Shown one piece after another: positions 1 through 11,638 of a stretch of 64,000 nt of DNA. Below the pieces are notes generated by a model, which had not been told where the DNA came from, did no database searches, and saw only the letters and a list, made by a program, of their open reading frames with translations. Source of the DNA: Streptomyces sp. BHT-5-2 (lineage in GTDB: Bacteria; Actinomycetota; Actinomycetes; Streptomycetales; Streptomycetaceae); NCBI RefSeq assembly GCF_019774615.1, contig NZ_CP081496.1:1302001-1366000 (forward strand). Reading direction: 5' to 3'. How positions within the stretch are numbered: position 1 is the first letter of the stretch; each line of letters starts with the position of its first letter. The position numbers were made by a program, and so were the translations under genes.

Positions 1-30
1 GTTGTAGACCTCAGGGGTTGCGATGGGCAT
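1..30 (-). CDS. fba: Class II fructose-bisphosphate aldolase, N-terminal start only (cut by window edge)
   Basis: Only the first ten codons lie in the window; on the minus strand they read MPIATPEVYN. This matches the conserved N-terminus of Streptomyces class II (zinc-dependent) fructose-bisphosphate aldolase, which splits fructose 1,6-bisphosphate in glycolysis. An AGGAG ribosome-binding site sits about 8 bases upstream of the ATG. The neighbour pyrE on the same strand agrees with the known Streptomyces order fba-pyrE. The call rests on a short peptide plus synteny. Confidence 0.75.
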   Translation of the reverse strand, partial: MPIATPEVYN

Positions 31-191
31 CTGTCCGCTCCTTGTATGTGCGGGGTGTGCGTTCTTGGCCCTGACCAGGGGGCGAGGACTTCGCCGTGGC
101 ACATCTTCCCAGACTCACCGGATTGCTCCACATCGCCCGTACGGCCGCCGGCCGGATGCGGGATACGGCGTTCCGTGCGGCAGCACCCGGT

Positions 192-205
192 GTTTCGCGT
201 GAAAC
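192..205. other. Degenerate parS-like site (13/14)
   Basis: GTTTCGCGTGAAAC differs by one base from the Streptomyces ParB-binding site GTTTCACGTGAAAC. It lies 8 bases from a perfect copy at 214-227, in the fba-pyrE gap. Confidence 0.6.
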
Positions 206-213
206 GCTGCTCT

Positions 214-227
214 GTTTCACGTGAAAC
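214..227. other. parS: parS site (ParB-binding)
   Basis: Perfect 14-base palindrome GTTTCACGTGAAAC. Together with the degenerate copy at 192-205 it forms a roughly 20-base-armed inverted repeat that could also act as the pyrE terminator on the minus strand. Confidence 0.85.
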
Positions 228-278
228 ACCGGGCCCGGCGCACAACCACGGGTCGGCGAGAAGGACCCGATCGGGTCG

Positions 279-821
279 TCAGCCCAGGTCGAGGTCGCCG
301 AGCTGGTAGCCGGTGAGGTAACGGAGCCCGGCGTCGGCGATGGCCGAGGCGGCGCCCCGGTCGACGATCGTCGCAACCGCAACGACCTCGGCGCCGGCCT
401 CCCGCGCCGCCTCGACGGCGGTCAGCGGCGAGCCGCCGGTGGTGGAGGTGTCCTCGACGACCAGGACCCGGCGGCCCGTGATGTCCGGGCCCTCGATCCG
501 ACGCTGCATGCCGTGGGCCTTCTGCGCCTTGCGGACGACGAAGGCGTCCAGCCGGCGGCCGCGGGCGGCGGCGGCGTGCAGCATCGACGTCGCCACCGGG
601 TCGGCGCCGAGCGTCAGACCGCCGACCGCGTCGAAGTCGAGATCGGCGGTGAGGTCGAGCATCAGCCGACCGACCAGCGGCGCCGCCTGGCTGTCGAGGG
701 TGATCCGGCGCAGGTCGATGTAGTAGTCGGCCTCCTTGCCGGAGGAGAGCGTCACCTTGCCGTGCACCACGGCCTTGTCCTTGATCTGCTGCAGCAGCTC
801 GCCGCGCACGTCGTCAGTCAT
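279..821 (-). CDS. pyrE: Orotate phosphoribosyltransferase
   Basis: Transfers the 5-phosphoribosyl group of PRPP to orotate to give orotidine 5'-monophosphate, the penultimate step of UMP synthesis in the cytosol. The 180-residue product carries the type I phosphoribosyltransferase PRPP loop VLVVEDTSTTGG at residues 119-130, and the N-terminal SSGKEADYYIDLR signature typical of OPRTases at about 26-39. The ATG at 821 gives MTDDVRGE; a GTG two codons upstream is possible but less likely. The aldose epimerase gene ends 42 bases upstream on the same strand, so the two are probably co-transcribed, and fba follows downstream. Confidence 0.93.
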   Translation of the reverse strand: MTDDVRGELLQQIKDKAVVHGKVTLSSGKEADYYIDLRRITLDSQAAPLVGRLMLDLTADLDFDAVGGLTLGADPVATSMLHAAAARGRRLDAFVVRKAQKAHGMQRRIEGPDITGRRVLVVEDTSTTGGSPLTAVEAAREAGAEVVAVATIVDRGAASAIADAGLRYLTGYQLGDLDLG

Positions 822-863
822 GCGCACGAGCTTAGGACAGCGCCCTCGGCACGGCGCCCGCGG

Positions 864-1697
864 CTACAGCGCCCGCCAGCTCCAGGTCGTGGAGACCTCC
901 AGCGGGTCGATCGGGGTGACCAGGCGCGGGGCGGTGTTCAGCCCGTTCGGCGGGCCGGACTGCGGCTCCACGCAGACCGCCGCCTCCTGCTCGTCGTAGA
1001 CCACGACCCACTCGGCGCGGCTGGAGACCGTCAGCTCCAGCCGGCCCGGCCAGGTCAGCGTCACCTCGACGCCGCGCGGCATCCCGAAGCAGTCGTCCCA
1101 GGGGCCGGGCTTCGGCGTGATCCGGCGGCCGACGGGGAGGTGGTCGGGGCCACGCTCCTCCTGCCACTCGGGCGCGAAGTCGATCCGGACATCGCCGCCC
1201 TCGCCGAGGTTGCGCAGGAACCACGGGTGCCAGCCGGCCTGCGCCGGGAAGGAGTCGCCGGTCGCTTCGACGCCCATGGAGAGCGTGAGCGAGCCGCCGT
1301 CCTCGGCCAGCTCGACGACCTGGGTGACGGTCCCCGGGTAGGGCCAGGGTGCCGCGGGGTCGGAGAGGTCATAGGTGAAGGCGGCCCCGGTCTCGTCGGC
1401 GCGCGCGGTGCGCCAGCGCAGGTCACGGCCGGTGCCGTGGATGGCGTGCGGCGGGGAGTTGACCGGCATCTGGTGCACTTCTCCGCCGTTGCGGAACCGC
1501 CCGTGGTCGATCCGGCCGCACCACGGGACCATCGGGAAGCAGCCGTACTTGTCGCCCTGCCGCAGCAGCTCCGTGCCGCCGACGCGCAGGCTGCCGAGCC
1601 GGCAGCCGTTGTCCGGGTGAACGGTCAGTTCGGCGTCCCCGGCGGACAGCAGTACGCCGTCCGCGCCGCGCTCCTGCATGGTGTTCTCGGTGCTCAC
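864..1697 (-). CDS. Aldose 1-epimerase family protein
   Basis: A GalM-like mutarotase that would interconvert alpha and beta anomers of a hexose; the true sugar is unknown. Family landmarks are visible: NSPPHAIHG and GWHPWFLRN supply the two expected catalytic or binding histidines, and AVCVEPQSGPPNGLN near the C-terminus contains the usual catalytic glutamate. The GTG at 1697 (VSTENTMQER) gives 277 residues, near the usual length of the family. A more upstream start at 1757 would add a poorly conserved Arg-rich extension, and ATG 1679 is also possible. It sits between the SRPBCC gene and pyrE on the same strand. Confidence 0.85.
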   Translation of the reverse strand: MSTENTMQERGADGVLLSAGDAELTVHPDNGCRLGSLRVGGTELLRQGDKYGCFPMVPWCGRIDHGRFRNGGEVHQMPVNSPPHAIHGTGRDLRWRTARADETGAAFTYDLSDPAAPWPYPGTVTQVVELAEDGGSLTLSMGVEATGDSFPAQAGWHPWFLRNLGEGGDVRIDFAPEWQEERGPDHLPVGRRITPKPGPWDDCFGMPRGVEVTLTWPGRLELTVSSRAEWVVVYDEQEAAVCVEPQSGPPNGLNTAPRLVTPIDPLEVSTTWSWRAL

Positions 1698-1805
1698 GGA
1701 AGCGACCCTAACGGTGCGCCCGGCCGCACGCCGGGATCCGGACGGTGGGCGGACCACGCCGCCGCCGGTACGTGCGTGCCCCGGCGGCCGGTTCGTCCCG
1801 CGTCG

Positions 1806-2684
1806 TCAGCGGCGCCGCCGCAGCACCCGTCCGACCACCACGGCCGAGGCCAGCACCACCGCGGCGGCGGGTGCCGCCCAGCGCAGCGGCACCGAACTCC
1901 CGCCGGGCTCCGGCGCGGGCACCGGCGCGTACCGGCCGCGCGGCGGGGCGTGGTCCACCTCCTCCGCACTGCGCCCGATCATCGTGCGGCGGGCGTGCGC
2001 GGCCTCCGCGGGCACGACCCCGGACAGCTCCTCCGGACCGCCCACGGCACCCGGCCCGTCCTCGTCGTCGGCGAACGCGGCCTCCTCCAGGGCGTCGTCG
2101 ACGTCGGCGAGCGGATCGAGGGACGAGGGCGGGACCTCGGTGTCGAAGAGGCCGGGCGCCGGCGGCCCGGGGGTCTCCTCCGGCGCCTCCGCGACCGGGC
2201 GGTCCCTCAGATCCGCCGCGAGGTTCTCCGCGAAACGGTCCAGCAGGCGGCGGCCGGCGGTCGCCGCGGACCGGTCGTCGGCGGCGGCCAGCCGGCCCTC
2301 GCTGCGGACCGTGCCGGTGCACACCAGCGTCGTCCCGGGACCGGGCTCGGCGGCCGGGGCCGGCCGGACGGCCAGCGTCAGCGCCACGGTCCCCTCGCCC
2401 CGGATCTCGGTGCCGCTGGCCTCGATGACCACCGGGGCGGCCGTCCCGCCGGCCCCGGAAGCGCCGTCCCCCTGGCCGTCGTCCGGACCGCCGTCGACCG
2501 TCAGCACGCCGCGATAGGTGATCGTGGAGCCTCCGATCCGCAGCCGCAGCCGGCCCTCGGGGCGGTGCGGGGCGGCATCGGCGTCGAGCTGGACTCCTGG
2601 GACGCAGCGCGCCACCCGCTCCGGTTCGGTGAGCGCCTGTCGCACGGTCCCGACGGGAAACGGCACGTACACCTCATGCTCCAT
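1806..2684 (-). CDS. SRPBCC / CoxG-like protein with C-terminal membrane anchor
   Basis: The N-terminal part (about residues 1-150) begins MEHEVYVPFPVGTVRQALTE and continues with the alternating hydrophobic strands of the SRPBCC lipid-binding fold, resembling CoxG (carbon monoxide dehydrogenase subunit G) proteins. The middle is acidic and disordered. The end, roughly WAAPAAAVVLASAVVVG followed by arginines, is a single C-terminal transmembrane helix, so the fold probably faces the cytosol from a tail anchor. The ATG at 2684 was chosen because the family starts there; the frame is open to 2708. No CO dehydrogenase genes are nearby, so a role in CO oxidation is not supported. Ligand unknown. 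Confidence 0.75.
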   Translation of the reverse strand: MEHEVYVPFPVGTVRQALTEPERVARCVPGVQLDADAAPHRPEGRLRLRIGGSTITYRGVLTVDGGPDDGQGDGASGAGGTAAPVVIEASGTEIRGEGTVALTLAVRPAPAAEPGPGTTLVCTGTVRSEGRLAAADDRSAATAGRRLLDRFAENLAADLRDRPVAEAPEETPGPPAPGLFDTEVPPSSLDPLADVDDALEEAAFADDEDGPGAVGGPEELSGVVPAEAAHARRTMIGRSAEEVDHAPPRGRYAPVPAPEPGGSSVPLRWAAPAAAVVLASAVVVGRVLRRRR

Positions 2685-2810
2685 GGCATGGGAGCCTAAT
2701 TCCTCCACCCGCGCCGCGGGGACCCCCTGGTCGGTGTCCGTGGTGCGGGATGCGGCTCCGGCCCGGCCGACCGGCGCCCGCGGCCCCCGCCGCGGGGCGC
2801 GCCCCGGCGC

Positions 2811-4565
2811 TCACTGCAGATAGCGCGGATGCATCAGCGTCGAGGGCGGCAGCCCGGGGATCCGCTCCCGGGCCTGGCCGCGCCAGCCGCTCCGCACGGC
2901 GCCCGGGGGAACGGTGGTGGACGGGGCGTCCGGGGCGGTGTCGAGGCGGGGCGGGCGGCGGGCGGCGAGGACGAAGCCCCAGTACCGCGGTTCACCCGGC
3001 GGTGCGCCGGTGAGCGCGGCCGGGCCCGCGTCCGGGCCGGGACCGTTCAGCGGGGTGAAGGGGGCGGCCGAGCGGTCCGGGCTGGCCGAGAAGCCCGAGC
3101 GGCGGCCGGGGACGGGGATCCGGTACGGCAGGGTCCGCAGGCCCACCGAGCGCAGCGTCGCCTCCACCGTCCAGTACGTCCGCGGCCGGGCGTGCGGGGG
3201 GCCGGCGTGCACCACCAGCCGTCCACCGGGGGCCAGCATCCGCGCGGCGAGGCCGTAGAACTCCTGGGAGTAGAGCTTGGTGCTGGCGGTGATCCCGGGG
3301 TCGGGGAGGTCCGAGACGATCACGTCGTAGCCCGCCGGCCGGCGGCCGGCCGAACGGCCCGGCCCGCGCAGCCAGTTGAAGGCGTCGGCGGTCACCACCC
3401 GCACCCGGGGATCGCCGAACGCATGGCGGTTGAGGGCGGACAGGCCCGGGTCCGTGCGCGCCAGCCGCACCACTTCCGGGTCGATCTCGACGACCGTCAC
3501 CGACCGGACCGTGCGATAGCGCAGCAGCTCGCGGGCGGCCAGGCCGTCACCGCCGCCCAGGACCAGCACCCGGCCGTGCGCGCCGCCCGCCATCGCGGGG
3601 CCCACCAGCGCCTGGTGGTAGACGCACTCGTCGCCCGAGTCGACCTTCAACCGCCCGTCGAGGAAGAGCTCCAGCGGGCTGCCGGAACCTTTCCTCCCCC
3701 GCCCCGAGCCCGCCCCGCCCTCGGGCGCACCGCCCACGCCACCGGTGAGCACCACCTCCTGGACGCCGGTCTGCTCCGCGATCCGGGCCGACGCGCCGTA
3801 CACCGCCCGGCGCGCGGCCCGCTCGAACGGCCCGGCCAGCACCACGCCCGCGCCCAGCAGCGCGAGCACCAGCGCATTGACCGCGAACAGCGCCCACCGC
3901 GCACGGGGCGTCAGATCGCGGCCGAAGAGCCACAGCACCAGCACCGCGCCGGCGAGGAGATTGACCGCGCCGGTGACCAGCGCGCCGGTCAACTGCCCCA
4001 GGCAGGGCAGGAGAAGGAAGGGGAAGGCCAGGCCGCCGACGAGCGCGCCCACGTAGTCCGCGGCGAAGAGGTCGGCCACCGCGCCGCCGGCGTCCTGCCG
4101 GCGCACCCGCTGGATCAGGGTCATCAGCAGCGGTATCTCGGCGCCGATCAGCACGCCGATGCCGAGCGAGAAGCCGACCAGCGCGGAACGGGACTGGCCC
4201 AGCCAGGCGAAGCAGGCGTAGAGCGCCATCGCCGAGCCGCCGCCGACCAGCGCCAGCACGGCCTCCACGGCGCCGAAGCCGATCGCGGCGCGGCACCGCA
4301 GCCGCTTGGCCAGCAGCGCCCCGACGCCCATCGCGAAGACCATGAAGGACAGCACGACCGACGCCTGGGTGACCGAGTCGCCGATCAAGTAGCTTGCCAG
4401 CGCGACCAGTTCGAGCTCGTAGACCAGGCCGCAGGCGGCGCAGACGAAGACCGCGGCGAGCACCAGCAGCCGGCCGAGCGCGGACGGCACCGGCAGCCGC
4501 GCCGGAGTCAGGGCCTCCGACGGCCCGAGCGAGCCGGCGACGAAAGGCTCTGGCGGGTCGATCAT
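2811..4565 (-). CDS. Spermidine synthase-like membrane protein
   Basis: 584 residues in two parts. Residues about 25-255 form a bundle of some seven hydrophobic segments. Residues about 290-530 form a polyamine aminopropyltransferase (Rossmann methyltransferase-like) domain with the cofactor loop [15 protein letters not shown] near 331 and [11 protein letters not shown] near 416, where soluble spermidine synthases carry their catalytic aspartate. Such fusions are common in actinobacteria and annotated as spermidine synthase, but their product has rarely been shown. A short spacer separates it from the upstream DUF2617 gene, also on the minus strand. No strong ribosome-binding site precedes the ATG at 4565. 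Confidence 0.85.
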   Translation of the reverse strand: MIDPPEPFVAGSLGPSEALTPARLPVPSALGRLLVLAAVFVCAACGLVYELELVALASYLIGDSVTQASVVLSFMVFAMGVGALLAKRLRCRAAIGFGAVEAVLALVGGGSAMALYACFAWLGQSRSALVGFSLGIGVLIGAEIPLLMTLIQRVRRQDAGGAVADLFAADYVGALVGGLAFPFLLLPCLGQLTGALVTGAVNLLAGAVLVLWLFGRDLTPRARWALFAVNALVLALLGAGVVLAGPFERAARRAVYGASARIAEQTGVQEVVLTGGVGGAPEGGAGSGRGRKGSGSPLELFLDGRLKVDSGDECVYHQALVGPAMAGGAHGRVLVLGGGDGLAARELLRYRTVRSVTVVEIDPEVVRLARTDPGLSALNRHAFGDPRVRVVTADAFNWLRGPGRSAGRRPAGYDVIVSDLPDPGITASTKLYSQEFYGLAARMLAPGGRLVVHAGPPHARPRTYWTVEATLRSVGLRTLPYRIPVPGRRSGFSASPDRSAAPFTPLNGPGPDAGPAALTGAPPGEPRYWGFVLAARRPPRLDTAPDAPSTTVPPGAVRSGWRGQARERIPGLPPSTLMHPRYLQ

Positions 4566-4687
4566 GACATGAACGCTACGTGACGATTCGGTGCCCCTAC
4601 GTCACCCACACGAGTGCAGTCTGCGTGCCATGCACATCAGTTGAAGCAGTCACGCACCGGGCGCGCGCAGGCCCGGCGGGCCCGCCG

Positions 4688-5206
4688 TCAGGCGGCGACC
4701 ACCGCCCGCACCCCCACCCGTGTACGGGTCGCCACCAGCCGCCCCTCCTGCGGATACGCGTGCCAGGTGCGCCAGCGCACCTGCCCCTGCCGACGCTGCG
4801 CCAGCATCGCGGTGAACGCGTGCGGCGAGCCCGGGAAGGTGCCGGCGAGACCGTGCGGATGCTCGGCGACCAGGGCGAGCAGCTCCTGCGCGCGCCCCGC
4901 GAACGAGCCGCGGGAGAGCGTCTCGACGTGCGCGGCGAACTCGTACTCCCAGTCGCCGAGCCGTTTGGCCACGCCCAGCGGCAGCGGTGTGCTGCTGCCC
5001 GGCATACAGGCCACGGTCTCCGAACACGTGCCGTGCTCCTCTTCGAGCAGCACCTGATGAGAAGCCCCGAGCAGCCTCAACTGCACCTGGGCGTCGTCGA
5101 GTTGAAGGTTCAGTACGGCCAGCGCCGGCAGGGGTTCCCTGCCCAGGGCCCAGGCCAGGTCGGATGCTCGGGTATCGGTGTAAGCCGTCTTCAAGGTGGT
5201 GAGCAT
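4688..5206 (-). CDS. DUF2617 family protein
   Basis: 172 residues beginning MLTTLKTAYTDTRASDLAW. The sequence matches the actinobacterial DUF2617 family, a soluble protein of unknown function regularly found next to the spermidine-synthase-like membrane gene, as here. No enzyme motif is visible. The product is hydrophilic without signal peptide or membrane helix. The ATG at 5206 is preferred to the one at 5221 because it begins the conserved stretch and has a GGAG-like ribosome-binding site. Function unknown. Confidence 0.75.
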   Translation of the reverse strand: MLTTLKTAYTDTRASDLAWALGREPLPALAVLNLQLDDAQVQLRLLGASHQVLLEEEHGTCSETVACMPGSSTPLPLGVAKRLGDWEYEFAAHVETLSRGSFAGRAQELLALVAEHPHGLAGTFPGSPHAFTAMLAQRRQGQVRWRTWHAYPQEGRLVATRTRVGVRAVVAA

Positions 5207-5568
5207 GGGTCGGCTCCGCAAGCACGCAGTGGATGGTGGGCCGGCCCGCCCGAGATGGGGATCAGGGATGAACGACCGCCTGCCGGCTCGTGCCCACGCG
5301 AAGGTCCGAGAACTGGGGGATTCTCAAGGGAGAGGGAATCACGGACGGCGCGGCGCACACAGCGTTTTTACCCATCTTCGCCCTGGTTTCCATCCCCTAG
5401 AGGGCCATGCAGTTCACCTGTTCAACACCCGATCGCACAAATGTCGTTGGGCGGTTTCACGCCATGCGCCAGGCGCATATGCGAGGCCGCATGGGCGGCC
5501 CGCATGTGTAGTCCCGCGGCGGCACGGAAGGGCGCGGAAAGGGGGCCGGCGCGGCGGTGGAAAGCGCG
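5207..5568. other. Intergenic region, no supported gene
   Basis: Roughly 360 bases between the DUF2617 start and the terminator below. Small frames here have no codon bias and no recognisable product. It presumably holds the minus-strand promoter for DUF2617 and the downstream spermidine synthase-like gene; no clear -35/-10 could be assigned. Confidence 0.5.
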
Positions 5569-5611
5569 GTGCCCATGACCGCGGACGGGCGCGTCCGGCG
5601 GTCATGGGCAC
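5569..5611 (-). terminator. Strong hairpin terminator
   Basis: Arms of 19 and 20 bases (5569-5587 and 5592-5611) pair with one bulged base around a 4-base loop. It lies about 50 bases beyond the stop of the minus-strand Gly/His/Cys-rich gene, as expected for its terminator. No U-run follows, which is usual in Streptomyces. Confidence 0.65.
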
Positions 5612-5659
5612 AGGCGTACGCGTGCCGGTGGGGCGGCTCGGCGGCCCCGGGCGTCGCTG

Positions 5660-5965
5660 TCAGGAACCACCGCCGCAGCCGCCCCCGCCGCCGCAGGAGG
5701 AACCCCCGCCGCAGGAGTGCCCGCCGTGGTGGCCGCCGCCCCCGCCGCACGAGTGGTGATGGTGATGCCCGCCGCCCGAGCCGGAACCGGCGTCGCCGCC
5801 GCCGGCCACCCACCAACTCCCCCCACCGCCCACGGCGTTGCCCGATCCCCCGTACCCGCGGCGCGTACCGCTCCCCTTGCGGGTGCCGCCCCGCGCGACC
5901 ATGGCCCCCACGCCCAGCACCACGAGCACCACCACCGCGATCAACGCGAACATCGCCAACCCCAT
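5660..5965 (-). CDS. Small membrane protein with Gly/His/Cys-rich tail
   Basis: About 101 residues from MGLAMFALIAVV. A single N-terminal transmembrane helix (about residues 3-22, mostly Val/Leu/Ile/Ala) is followed by a basic linker and a long tail made almost only of glycine, histidine, cysteine and serine, including five consecutive histidines and repeated SCGGG units. The tail could bind Zn, Cu or Ni, or could be a structural low-complexity tail; the sequence alone cannot decide. GGAAGGA lies upstream of the ATG at 5965, but the frame stays open to 6001. It is transcribed toward the DUF2617/spermidine synthase-like block, with its own terminator. Function unknown. Confidence 0.6.
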   Translation of the reverse strand: MGLAMFALIAVVVLVVLGVGAMVARGGTRKGSGTRRGYGGSGNAVGGGGSWWVAGGGDAGSGSGGGHHHHHSCGGGGGHHGGHSCGGGSSCGGGGGCGGGS

Positions 5966-6182
5966 GACCACTGCCTCACGTCCTTCCTTCCCCCGAAGCA
6001 CGGGGCGTCTCCCACGCCCTCGGGGCAGTGGGGGACATCGCTCCGTCGGCGCCCCGCCCGGCGCCGTCCCGCGCCGTGCGACCGCCCTGGTCGGCGGCCG
6101 TCCTCGTCCTTGCTGCGGGGCTCCTGCCCGGACCCGGCCGACTCAAAAGCACAGTTGAGGAACTCCAGAGGTTCGGCGGAGG

Positions 6183-7370
6183 ATGGCGCACATGGACCGA
6201 CCGCTGCTCAACCGCCGCCTCGCCGCCTTCGGCACCACGATCTTCGCCGAGATGTCGGCACTCGCCCAACGCACCGGCTCCATCAACCTCGGCCAGGGCT
6301 TCCCCGACGCCGACGGCCCGGAGGAGGTCCGGGAAGCCGCGGTGCGCGCCCTCCGGGACGGCCGCGGCAACCAGTACCCGCCCGCCCCCGGCGTCCCCGA
6401 GCTGCGCACCGCCGTCGCCGCCCACCACCAGCGCTTCTACGGGCACCTGGGCCTCTCCTACGACCCCGACACCGAGGTCCTGGTCACCGCCGGCGCCACC
6501 GAGGCCATCGCCGCGTCGCTGCTCGCCCTCCTGGAACCGGGCGACGAGGTGATCGCGCTGGAGCCGTACTACGACTCGTACGCCGCCTGCATCGCGATGG
6601 CGGGCGGCAAGCGCGTCCCGGTGACGCTGCGTCCGTCGGCGGAGACCGGCACCTACCGCCTCGACCTCGACGAGCTGCGCGACGCCATCACCGATGACAC
6701 CCGCCTCATCCTCCTCAACACCCCCCACAACCCCACCGGCACCGTCCTGTCCCGGGACGAGCTGGCCACCATCGCCGCCCTGGCCGTCGAGCGCGACCTG
6801 CTGGTGATCACCGACGAGGTCTACGAGCACCTGGTCTTCGAGGGCGAGCACCTGCCGCTGGCGTCGTTCCCCGGCATGCGGGAGCGGACCGTCACCATCG
6901 GCTCGGCCGGCAAGACCTTCTCCTTCACCGGCTGGAAGGTCGGCTGGGTCACCGCGCCGCCCGCGCTGGTCAACGCCGTCCGCTCGGCCAAGCAGTTCCT
7001 CACCTATGTCTCGGCCGGCCCGTTCCAGTACGCCGTGGCCGAGGCGCTGGCGCTGCCCGACTCCTACTTCACCGGGCTCCGCGACGATCTGCGCGCCAAG
7101 CGCGACATCCTCGCCGCCGGCCTCGCCGACGCCGGCTTCGGGGTCTTCCGGCCGGCCGGCACGTACTTCATCACCACCGACATCCGCCCCCTGGGAGAGA
7201 CGGACGGCTTCGCCTTCTGCCGCTCCCTCCCCGAGCGCGCCGGTGTCGTCGCCATCCCCAACGCCGTCTTCTACGACCACCAGGACGAGGGCGCCCCCTT
7301 CGTGCGCTTCGCCTTCTGCAAGAGCACCGCCGTCCTGGAGGAGGCGGCGAGCCGGCTGAAGCGGCTGTAG
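6183..7370 (+). CDS. Class I/II PLP-dependent aminotransferase
   Basis: 395-residue fold-type I aminotransferase of the aspartate aminotransferase superfamily. Visible features are the N-terminal INLGQGFPD motif that contacts substrate, NTPHNPTGTV (about 180-190), ITDEVYEHLVF with the PLP-contacting Asp and Tyr, and SAGKTFSFTGWKVGW, whose lysine near 243 forms the Schiff base with PLP. FVRFAFCKS near the end holds the arginine that binds the substrate carboxylate. It most resembles the methionine/kynurenine-type enzymes (YbdL, KAT); the amino donor cannot be fixed from sequence. It is a single-gene unit, convergent with the YbjN gene. Confidence 0.9.
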   Translation: MAHMDRPLLNRRLAAFGTTIFAEMSALAQRTGSINLGQGFPDADGPEEVREAAVRALRDGRGNQYPPAPGVPELRTAVAAHHQRFYGHLGLSYDPDTEVLVTAGATEAIAASLLALLEPGDEVIALEPYYDSYAACIAMAGGKRVPVTLRPSAETGTYRLDLDELRDAITDDTRLILLNTPHNPTGTVLSRDELATIAALAVERDLLVITDEVYEHLVFEGEHLPLASFPGMRERTVTIGSAGKTFSFTGWKVGWVTAPPALVNAVRSAKQFLTYVSAGPFQYAVAEALALPDSYFTGLRDDLRAKRDILAAGLADAGFGVFRPAGTYFITTDIRPLGETDGFAFCRSLPERAGVVAIPNAVFYDHQDEGAPFVRFAFCKSTAVLEEAASRLKRL

Positions 7371-7387
7371 CCGGCGCAACACACGAC

Positions 7388-7426
7388 GCGGGCCCCGGTA
7401 CCGAGCGGATCGGCACCGGGGCCCGC
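7388..7426. terminator. Bidirectional terminator between aminotransferase and YbjN genes
   Basis: Fifteen-base arms (7388-7402 and 7412-7426, one mismatch) with a 9-base loop lie just past the plus-strand aminotransferase stop and just before the minus-strand YbjN stop, so one hairpin can end both transcripts. Confidence 0.7.
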
Positions 7427-7446
7427 GCAGCGGGGCGGGGACGGGG

Positions 7447-7983
7447 TCAGTTCTCGTCGTCGCCCGGCTTGTCGTCGGCGTCGCCTTCGATCTCGGCCTC
7501 CAGACCGAGCTGCTCGACGAGCCACCTGTCGAATTCGATCGAGGCACGCACCCAGCTGACCGTGCTCGACACGAAGTGTTCGAGCGAGACACCGGTGCCG
7601 ACCAGCATCGATGCCTCACCGATCAGACGGACGCTGCCGTCGTCGTGGGTGTGGGTGTACACCTTCGGCCAGAGCGTCCGACGGTTCCAGTCGTCGATCG
7701 CCTCCAGCAGCTTCAGCTTCTCGTCGATGCCGTGGACGCGGTCGTAGAACGTACGGACGGAGAAGATCTCCTGCTCCGCCTCACCACGGAACATGAAGTA
7801 CGTGCGGAACTGCTCCCACGGGGCGGCGAGGTCACCCTCCTCGTCGACGACGTACTTCAGCTCCATCTGCTCAAGGAGCTGCTTGACCAGGTCCTGGTCG
7901 GGGACGACGGGACCATCAGGCCCCGACGGCTGAGGTTCGGGCTGGCCCCCGAAATTCGGAATCGAGGACGGGTCGATGCTCAC
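7447..7983 (-). CDS. YbjN domain-containing protein
   Basis: 178 residues from VSIDPSSIPNFGG. After a Pro-rich leader, residues about 45-160 match the YbjN fold, which resembles type III secretion chaperones (FRTYFMFRGEAEQEIFSVRTFYDR, NDWNRRTLWPKVY-like and VSLEHFVSSTV segments). It is strongly acidic at the C-terminus. YbjN proteins are soluble and, in Gram-negative bacteria, have been linked to stress and motility regulation; the role in Streptomyces is not established. GTG at 7983 is chosen because GAAGGGAA precedes it and the longer frame is not conserved-looking. Confidence 0.8.
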   Translation of the reverse strand: MSIDPSSIPNFGGQPEPQPSGPDGPVVPDQDLVKQLLEQMELKYVVDEEGDLAAPWEQFRTYFMFRGEAEQEIFSVRTFYDRVHGIDEKLKLLEAIDDWNRRTLWPKVYTHTHDDGSVRLIGEASMLVGTGVSLEHFVSSTVSWVRASIEFDRWLVEQLGLEAEIEGDADDKPGDDEN

Positions 7984-8100
7984 CGTGGAATTCCCTTCGT
8001 ATGGTCCCTGCCATCCTCCCCCATACGCGCCCGGTCGTGGCAACCCCGGGGCGGCGGAGCGGCGCGTACGGGGGCGGGGCGGTGGCGCGACGCCCGGCCG

Positions 8101-10809
<2,709 letters not shown>

Positions 10810-10894
10810 GTCTGCCTGGTCCTCCTCGTGTCCTCGTGCGTCCGGCGCCCGGCGCGCTTCCCTATCCAATCCTGACGTTGCCAACGTGCGATAA

Positions 10895-10915
10895 GTTGAG
10901 TCTATTCCACTCAAG
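10895..10915. promoter_or_regulatory. HAIR element (HspR operator) upstream of clpB
   Basis: GTTGAGT-N7-ACTCAAG matches the HspR-associated inverted repeat consensus CTTGAGT-N7-ACTCAAG. It lies about 90 bases upstream of the clpB start. HspR is encoded in this window at 12924-13379, and clpB belongs to the known HspR regulon of Streptomyces. Confidence 0.9.
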
Positions 10916-11011
10916 GCATTCGCTCACGCTTACGAGTGAAGATCCGACCATCGGCCTCTTTCCGCAGGCGGCGGCCCATGACACTGGCCTTCGACCACAA
11001 GGAGGTGCAGC

Positions 11012-11593
11012 ATGACGGCTATGGCACACGAGCCGTTGGCCACGGACAAGGAAACCCTCCTGGACTTCTTTCTCAGCCTGGACACCCCTGAGGGGTTCCG
11101 GGTCGAGCTCGTCGAGGGGGAGATCGTGGTGACACCACCCACGGATGGCGATCACGAGGACTACCTGAGCATCATCGGCAGGCAGGTGACGCGAAGGTCC
11201 GCAACCGACATGCAGATCTCGGGCTACAAGGGACTCGTCCTTGCCAACGTGGAGGACCAGCCCGCGGACCATGTGATCCCCGACGCCACCATCGCCCCAT
11301 ACGCGTTGCGCCTCTTCCGGGGTGCGGAGCCATGGATGCCCAGTGACGGCGTCGCCATGGTCGTCGAGGTGACGTCGAGCAAGCCCCGCAACGACCGCGT
11401 CGCCAAGCGCCACGCCTACGCACGTGCCGCCATTCCGCTCTATCTGCTCGTCGACCGCGGCAAGTCCGTGGTCACGCTCTTCAGCGAACCGAAGGGCGAC
11501 GACTACCTCACCACCCACTCCGCCCCCTTCGGCGACCCCCTCCCCCTCCCCGCCCCCTTCTCCTTCGACCTGGAGACGGCCGACTTCGTGTGA
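11012..11593 (+). CDS. Uma2 family (DUF820) PD-(D/E)XK nuclease-like protein
   Basis: 193 residues beginning MTAMAHEPLATDKETLLDFF; an ATG four codons in is also possible. The Uma2/DUF820 pattern is visible: FRVELVEGEIVVTPP, then VIPDATIAPYALR with the first metal-binding Asp, then MVVEVTSSKPRNDRVAKRHAYARAAIPLYLLVDR, which supplies the E-x-S...K core of the PD-(D/E)XK fold and the conserved Tyr-Leu-Val-Asp ending. The family is very abundant in Streptomyces and cyanobacteria, and its nuclease substrate is unknown. AAGGAGGTG stands just before the start. It is divergent from clpB and shares that upstream region. Confidence 0.85.
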   Translation: MTAMAHEPLATDKETLLDFFLSLDTPEGFRVELVEGEIVVTPPTDGDHEDYLSIIGRQVTRRSATDMQISGYKGLVLANVEDQPADHVIPDATIAPYALRLFRGAEPWMPSDGVAMVVEVTSSKPRNDRVAKRHAYARAAIPLYLLVDRGKSVVTLFSEPKGDDYLTTHSAPFGDPLPLPAPFSFDLETADFV

Positions 11594-11638
11594 CCGGCCG
11601 GGGGCCGCCCGCCCCGGCCCCCCACTACCCTGGCCCCC

